From: Deltaproteobacteria bacterium
GTDB lineage: Bacteria; Desulfobacterota; Desulfobacteria; Desulfobacterales; Desulfosarcinaceae
DNA: 64,000 nucleotides
Direction of reading: 5' to 3'
Assembly (NCBI GenBank): GCA_021824175.1
Contig: JAKALP010000004.1
Location: 1-64,000 of the forward strand
The position numbers and the translations under genes are program-made. Shown here in pieces: positions 59,641-64,000 of the stretch (position 1 is the first letter of the stretch; every line of letters starts with the position of its first letter). Below the pieces are notes generated by a model, which saw nothing but the letters and a program-made list of their open reading frames with translations, was not told where the DNA came from and ran no database searches.

Positions 59641-60259
59641 AATCCTTATTGCCGATGACCATCCCATCGTGAGAAGGGGCCTCCAGCAGATCCTTTCAAG
59701 GGAAGCCGATGTCGCGTTGGTTGGGGAGGCACAGAACGCCGCCGAAGTCTTTGATCTTGTTCGTGTCCAGCAATGGGACGCGGTCGTGCTGGATATCACC
59801 ATGCCGGGCAGAGGCGGGCTGGATACATTAAAGGAGTTGAAGCGCTTATACCCGTCGTTGCCGGTCCTTATGCTCAGCATGCATCCCGAGGATCAATACG
59901 CCGTGAGGGCTTTAAGAGCAGGAGCCGCCGGCTATATGAACAAAGAGAGCGCGCCCGATGATCTGATAAGAGCTATCCGAAAAATAACCAAAGGCGGAAA
60001 ATATGTCAGCCCGACCCTCGGGGAAAAGCTGGCCATTATTATGGAAGCCGAACCCTCTTCCCACCACAGCCTCTCCGATCGTGAATACGAGGTGATGATC
60101 CTGATCGCTTCCGGTAAAACGTTGTCGCAGGTCGCGGAAGAGATGTCTTTGAGTATCAAGACCATCAGCACTTACAGGGAGCGCATTCTCTTGAAAATGA
60201 AGATGAAAAGCAACGCCGAACTTACCTATTACGCGATCAAGCATAATTTGGTTGCGTGA
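59633..60259 (+). CDS. NarL/FixJ-family response regulator
   Basis: 208 aa. Receiver with Asp54 (VLDITMPGRGG), followed by a LuxR-type helix-turn-helix (LSDREYEVMILIASGKTLSQVAEEMSLSIKTISTYRERIL). Activated by the kinase encoded just before it; the two overlap. A likely target is the divergently spaced CCTACA repeat and the downstream MFS gene (inference). Confidence 0.96.
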   Translation: MLKILIADDHPIVRRGLQQILSREADVALVGEAQNAAEVFDLVRVQQWDAVVLDITMPGRGGLDTLKELKRLYPSLPVLMLSMHPEDQYAVRALRAGAAGYMNKESAPDDLIRAIRKITKGGKYVSPTLGEKLAIIMEAEPSSHHSLSDREYEVMILIASGKTLSQVAEEMSLSIKTISTYRERILLKMKMKSNAELTYYAIKHNLVA

Positions 60260-60290
60260 CCTGTTCTTCTTCTCCAGAGTGTCAGAATAA

Positions 60291-60320
60291 TTCCTACATA
60301 GTGAAAGAAAAATACCTACA
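60291..60320 (+). promoter_or_regulatory. Direct repeat TTCCTACA/TACCTACA upstream of the MFS gene
   Basis: TTCCTACA (60291-60298) and TACCTACA (60313-60320), 22 bp apart (two helical turns), similar to LuxR-family half-sites. Candidate site for the adjacent NarL-type regulator. Nothing else supported in 60260-60676. Confidence 0.4.
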
Positions 60321-60676
60321 AAAAAATCAGGGATTATCTGATTTTGCAATCCCGGCGCTGAGTATATGGTCGGCTAATTTCTATCCAGCCCTCGGGGGAA
60401 GGCTTCAGAAATTAAGATAATGGAGAGAGCACGAAGCACGCTCCGATCAAAGTAAAGAAGAGATCAGCGTGAAATTTAAACTTTAAGAGACCACCCTGTT
60501 TTTTACGAGCCGGGGGGGAGGGATTGGAGTGTCAAAACAGGTGATCCACGACTTTATAAAAACCACCGGATGAAGGGAGCAGTAAAAACAGGGCAAGACT
60601 ATAGACCGGCAGCGGGCTTATTGCGGTCTCACAATTGTACAGGAACAGCATGCGCCTAAGGAAGGGGGGTTTGTTG

Positions 60677-61930
60677 ATGTTGACTCGAAATGACTCAGTA
60701 GTGAGCGCGGTAGTTGATCCGGCAAAGTATAGAGGGAAGGTGTTGACGATTGCCATTCTCGGTTACGCCTTTGACGGAATGGATATTATGGTCTTTGCTC
60801 TGGCGGCCCCATTGCTGTTAAATGCCTGGGCCGACCTCACGATTGCCCAAATCGGTATCGTGGCCACCTGGATGTTGCTTGGCATGAGTTGTGGCGGCTA
60901 TATTTTTGGCCCCATTGCCGATAAGTTCGGACGCAAGAGAGCTTTGGTATGGTGCATTGCCTGGTTCGGCCTGCTCACCGGCGCGGCCGGATTCTGCCAT
61001 ACCTACATGCAACTGGCTGCGCTGCGTTTCCTGGCCGGCTTGGGACTTGGCGCGGAATGGGCACTGGCCGGAACTCTTCTGCAGGAGTTCGCGGAACCCC
61101 AGCAAAGAGCAAAGATAAGTTCTTTCATGATGTTTGGTTGGCCGCTGGGATACGGTGTCACTGTTCTGATCTCTTATTTTCTGACGCCTATCTTTGGCTG
61201 GCCCATTCTTTATTTCTCCGGTACATCGGCGCTGCTCCTGGCCGCTTACATCCACTATACGATTCCGGAATCCCCCCTGTGGCTGAAAATGCACGAAGAA
61301 CGGAAAAACGGCATTGCCGCGGGGAGGCCCGTCGCAACGGCTGGTTACGGTGATCTTCTTAAAAAAGAAAATATCCGATCCTTTTTCTGGGTAGTGGTGA
61401 TTTGCACCTCCTTGATGGTCACTTATTGGTCGGTGAATACCTTTCTACCCACGATTCTGGCGCGTGAAAGAGCCATGAGCCCTAAAGCGTATTCCACCTT
61501 TCTCATGATCCTTCAGGGGTTTGCCTGCGTGGGTTATATTATGGGCGGTTTCAGCGCGCACCGGTTCGGCAAACGCATCGCCATGGCTGTTTTCTCGTTC
61601 CTATCGGCCGTAACCTTATATGTATGGCTGGGTGTTGAGTGGGGAGACCGGCAGTTTTATATTTTCGGGGCAATTGGCTGGATCGTGGCTTCGGGCATCT
61701 GGGCAATTCTTTCTGCTTATCTGGTGGAACAGTTTCCAGTTCACATTCGCGCGGTGGGCGTTGCCGCGGGGTTTTCGAGCGGTCGGCTGATTTCCACTGT
61801 CGTTCCGCTGATTATGGGCCAAGCGGCGAAGTCTTTGGGGTTGACTACGGTAATGACGGCGATATCCGTATTTTACCTCATTTGTATGGCCGGCGTGCTG
61901 ATGCTACGAGAGCAGAAGAGGCATATATGA
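60677..61930 (+). CDS. MFS transporter (AAHS/metabolite:H+ type)
   Basis: 417 aa from ATG 60677 (AAGGGGGG upstream). Twelve helices; the MFS loop motif GPIADKFGRKRAL (residues about 78-90), LRFLAGLGLGAEWALAGTLLQEFAEPQQR and PESPLWL place it with aromatic-acid or small organic-acid symporters. Substrate unknown. Downstream of the two-component pair, which probably controls it. Confidence 0.92.
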   Translation: MLTRNDSVVSAVVDPAKYRGKVLTIAILGYAFDGMDIMVFALAAPLLLNAWADLTIAQIGIVATWMLLGMSCGGYIFGPIADKFGRKRALVWCIAWFGLLTGAAGFCHTYMQLAALRFLAGLGLGAEWALAGTLLQEFAEPQQRAKISSFMMFGWPLGYGVTVLISYFLTPIFGWPILYFSGTSALLLAAYIHYTIPESPLWLKMHEERKNGIAAGRPVATAGYGDLLKKENIRSFFWVVVICTSLMVTYWSVNTFLPTILARERAMSPKAYSTFLMILQGFACVGYIMGGFSAHRFGKRIAMAVFSFLSAVTLYVWLGVEWGDRQFYIFGAIGWIVASGIWAILSAYLVEQFPVHIRAVGVAAGFSSGRLISTVVPLIMGQAAKSLGLTTVMTAISVFYLICMAGVLMLREQKRHI

Positions 61931-61999
61931 AGTGCAATGGATGCGGTAACTCCGCGGTGGCAAAACAATCACAATAAGAAAAAGGAAAGGGAGAAGAAA

Positions 62000-62383
62000 A
62001 TGAAAAGAGTTGGTCTGGTAGTCGCTTGTTTGGTCGTCATAGGTTTGGTGGCTTCAGCCACGTTGGCTTGCGCCGATGAAGTCAACATTACCGGCAAATG
62101 GTTTTTTACGGTTCAGACCCCTAAAGGAAGCGGCAATCCGGTGGTGTCTTTTGAGCAAAAAGGCGAGAACCTCACGGGCCACTACGCCGGGTCCATCGGC
62201 GAGGCGGACTTGACTGGTACTTTAAAAAATGGTGAAATTACTTTCCAGTTCGTAACTGATCCCAAAGCCGGCCCCGCGATTTATACGGGCAAGGTTGATC
62301 CAACTGATCCCAAGAAGATGTCCGGTGATGTGGACTTTGCCGGGAAGGCTAAAGGGACCTGGGAAGGCAAGAAAGTAAAATAA
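62000..62383 (+). CDS. Small exported protein
   Basis: 127 aa from ATG 62000 (AAAGGGAGAAG upstream). Signal peptide ending TLACA|DE. Mature part reads as an eight-strand beta barrel: NITGKWFFTVQTPKGSGNPVVSFEQKGENLTGHYAGSIGEADLTGTLKNGEITFQF, a pattern seen in secreted hypothetical proteins. Function unknown. 69 bp after the MFS gene and followed by a terminator. Confidence 0.82.
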   Translation: MKRVGLVVACLVVIGLVASATLACADEVNITGKWFFTVQTPKGSGNPVVSFEQKGENLTGHYAGSIGEADLTGTLKNGEITFQFVTDPKAGPAIYTGKVDPTDPKKMSGDVDFAGKAKGTWEGKKVK

Positions 62384-62398
62384 GATCCCTACTGACAA

Positions 62399-62447
62399 GC
62401 CCTCTCAAAAAAGCCTTTTGGCCCCAAATCATTTTTTTGAGAGGCCT
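62399..62447. terminator. Terminator-like palindrome, copy 2
   Basis: GCCCTCTCAAAAAAG and TTTTTTTGAGAGGCC pair (near-perfect); loop CCTTTTGGCCCCAAATC matches the loop at 26831-26877. Confidence 0.8.
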
Positions 62448-62534
62448 TGTAGTAAATGGACGTGAAAGCCCCTTCTCTCCTGCCTGTTGAAGGCCGCGGG
62501 GGAGAAGGGGACTTGCATTTAGAAAGGGTGGCTT

Positions 62535-63689
62535 ATGTCCGGGAAAATTTTGTTGGTGGATGACGAGGAAGACTTCATTGCTGCGCTGGCGGAGAAGATG
62601 GTGTTGCGCGGCATGGAGGTCTCGCAAACAACCTCTCCCGCCAAAGCCATTGAAATGCTGGATCGAGAGTCTTTCGATGCGGTGATTTTAGATTTGCTCA
62701 TGCCGCAGATGGATGGGTTGGAGGTGCTCAAAGCTATCAAAAAGTTGCGCCCGGAAACCCAGGTGATTCTTTTGACCGGCAATGCCACCCTTGATAAAGG
62801 CATTGAGGCCATGAAACTGGGCGCCATGGATTTGCTTGAAAAACCATTGGACTTCCAAAAGCTGACTGGAAGGCTTAATGAAGCACGCGCCAATAAACTT
62901 ATCCTGGAAAAAGAACGCATGGAACAAAGGCTGAGGAGTTTCTTGCGTATGGCATCCCTTGGAGAATTGGCCGTGGGCGTTGCGCACGAAATCAATAATC
63001 CCCTGGCGGCCATACGGGAAGCCGCGGGGTGGATCAAGGATTTGCTGGCCGACGACGAGGCCATGAAGATCAGCCCGAACTTGGCGGAGATTGCCGAATC
63101 GCTCAAGCTCATCGAAGTCCATTGCCTGCGGTGCAAAGATATAACGGCCAAGCTGCTGAGTTTCGCTCGCAGCAGGGATAAGGAAGAAGCAGAAAAGGTC
63201 GAAATCGGCGAGGTCATCAAAGAAGTCCTCGAGACTTTCAATTATACCAAGCGAACGAACATCACCGTAGTTACGCATGTAGCGCCGTCTATTCCCCCGA
63301 TCGTGGCCGCCGCCACTGAAATGCTTCAGGTTATGCGCAATCTGGTGGACAACGCCGTGGATGCCATTGGCGAGAAGAACGGGCAAATTATGATTAGTGC
63401 CGAGGGCCGGGGCGATTGGATTATTGTTGAGGTCAAGGATACCGGCCCAGGCGTCCCAGAAGCAGTCAAAGATCGACTTTTCGAACCCTTTTTTACCACC
63501 AAGCCAGTAGGCAAGGGGACTGGGTTGGGGCTTTATATTTGCTATGGGATCGTAAAACGCTTGAAGGGCGATATCGTAGTCAAAAGCGAGGAAGGAAAAG
63601 GGGCCTGCATTACGGTGACCCTGCCGATTCATGGCACTGGCGATTTGATATCGCCAGGATCATTTCCAGAACCGGGCGGGGTAAAATAA
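62535..63689 (+). CDS. Receiver-histidine kinase fusion
   Basis: 384 aa. Receiver first, with Asp53 (LDLLMPQMDG), then a helical linker, HisKA with His151 (GVAHEINNPLAAIREAAGWIKDLL), and HATPase (NAVDAIGEKNGQ, DTGPGVP, GTGLGLYI). No membrane or PAS domain: a phosphorelay kinase controlled by its own receiver. Paralogous to the kinase and receiver at 43816-45889, but joined in the opposite order. Terminator copy 2 separates it from the upstream gene. Confidence 0.95.
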   Translation: MSGKILLVDDEEDFIAALAEKMVLRGMEVSQTTSPAKAIEMLDRESFDAVILDLLMPQMDGLEVLKAIKKLRPETQVILLTGNATLDKGIEAMKLGAMDLLEKPLDFQKLTGRLNEARANKLILEKERMEQRLRSFLRMASLGELAVGVAHEINNPLAAIREAAGWIKDLLADDEAMKISPNLAEIAESLKLIEVHCLRCKDITAKLLSFARSRDKEEAEKVEIGEVIKEVLETFNYTKRTNITVVTHVAPSIPPIVAAATEMLQVMRNLVDNAVDAIGEKNGQIMISAEGRGDWIIVEVKDTGPGVPEAVKDRLFEPFFTTKPVGKGTGLGLYICYGIVKRLKGDIVVKSEEGKGACITVTLPIHGTGDLISPGSFPEPGGVK

Positions 63690-63803
63690 CCTCAATTTGT
63701 TCGCGGGGCACGATGCCGGCCTGCAAACGAGAGGACACCACCGAAGCCCCGCCACAACAGAATAGATGACGGCGCTGATTGCTCTTGCCGCTTCCCTAAG
63801 ATT

Positions 63804-63882
63804 CACACCACGAGAACACAGAGACCCCAGAGTAGAAGTAGAGCAAAACATCTATCACTGAGCGCTCTGTGTCTTTGGTGTG
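63804..63882. repeat. Inverted repeat CACACC...ACACAGAG
   Basis: CACACC (63804-63809) with GGTGTG (63877-63882) and ACACAGAG (63816-63823) with CTCTGTGT (63865-63872), nested. A dispersed-palindrome word type like 32714-32775. The tail 63883-64000 shows no gene; the last bases are GCCGTGG repeated twice. Confidence 0.7.
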
Positions 63883-64000
63883 GAAATGCTTACCAGGGCG
63901 ATACCTCACCGAAGTATTTACCCCAAGCGTTAGGCAGGTATTTTAGACGAACTTGGTGTCAGACCGACGGTTTGGGAACGGTTTGCCGTGGGCCGTGGGC

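Noticed and set aside
1-64000. tRNA, rRNA, prophage or complete insertion sequences
   Set aside because: No cloverleaf, rRNA core, integrase or transposase motif was seen on reading both strands.

Overview
The window looks like a stretch of chromosome from a Gram-negative, strictly or mostly anaerobic member of the Desulfobacterota, probably near Desulfobacterales. This is inference from gene content and style: TauE/SafE exporters with small membrane partners, NDP-forming acyl-CoA synthetases, a SecD-SecF fusion beside an Mla-type lipid-transport operon, DUF3365 and PAS hybrid kinases, moderately high GC, and many intergenic palindromes of a kind I remember from that group. I see no rRNA, tRNA, CRISPR array, transposase or prophage.

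Layout. 0-7 kb: pyrR, moaB, a GDPD phosphodiesterase, a TorF-like outer-membrane protein, an Mrr-like nuclease with a changed active-site residue, an unpaired acyl-CoA synthetase alpha subunit and an SDR. 7-10.5 kb: an SDR divergent from a TetR regulator, with two palindromes inside the SDR promoter, then a serine beta-lactamase-fold hydrolase. 11-20.9 kb: a heme-c (CxxCH) hybrid kinase, tag, a DMT-type membrane protein, a four-PAS hybrid kinase and a complete acyl-CoA synthetase alpha/beta pair. 21-26.7 kb: a vWA-TSP3-OmpA lipoprotein, a decayed four-helix-bundle (IVP-like) cassette, and a translationally coupled yefM-yoeB-SNF2 helicase operon. 27-32 kb: an RHH/zinc-ribbon regulator with TATTACA boxes, a lone receiver, a 145-bp palindrome, and a tightly overlapping DUF2062-rsmA-GH26-TauE operon. 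32.3-37.7 kb: a small helix/winged-helix protein, a PreP-like M16 protease and a TerC-family protein. 37.7-45.9 kb: a TauE/SafE exporter cluster divergent from a PEP-synthase-like protein that lacks the PEP-binding barrel, followed by a sensor kinase and a receiver. 46-50 kb: comB, a PAS hybrid kinase and an exported alpha/beta hydrolase. 50.9-56.3 kb: secDF, mlaEFD and a DedA protein. 56.4-58.3 kb: an isolated flbD-motA-motB operon behind a sigma-28-like promoter. 58.6-64 kb: a NarX/NarL-type pair, an MFS transporter, a small exported protein, and a receiver-kinase fusion that is a paralogue of the kinase and receiver at 43.8-45.9 kb.

How it works together. Signalling dominates: six histidine kinases, three of them ending in receiver domains, several lone receivers and a phosphotransfer-like PEP-synthase relative. 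The best candidate for an undescribed system is the divergent cluster at 37.7-45.9 kb. The second theme is structured repeats between genes: tandem 8-bp units, often beginning in or at the stop codon of a gene and sometimes forming long inverted repeats, plus several unrelated palindromic elements.
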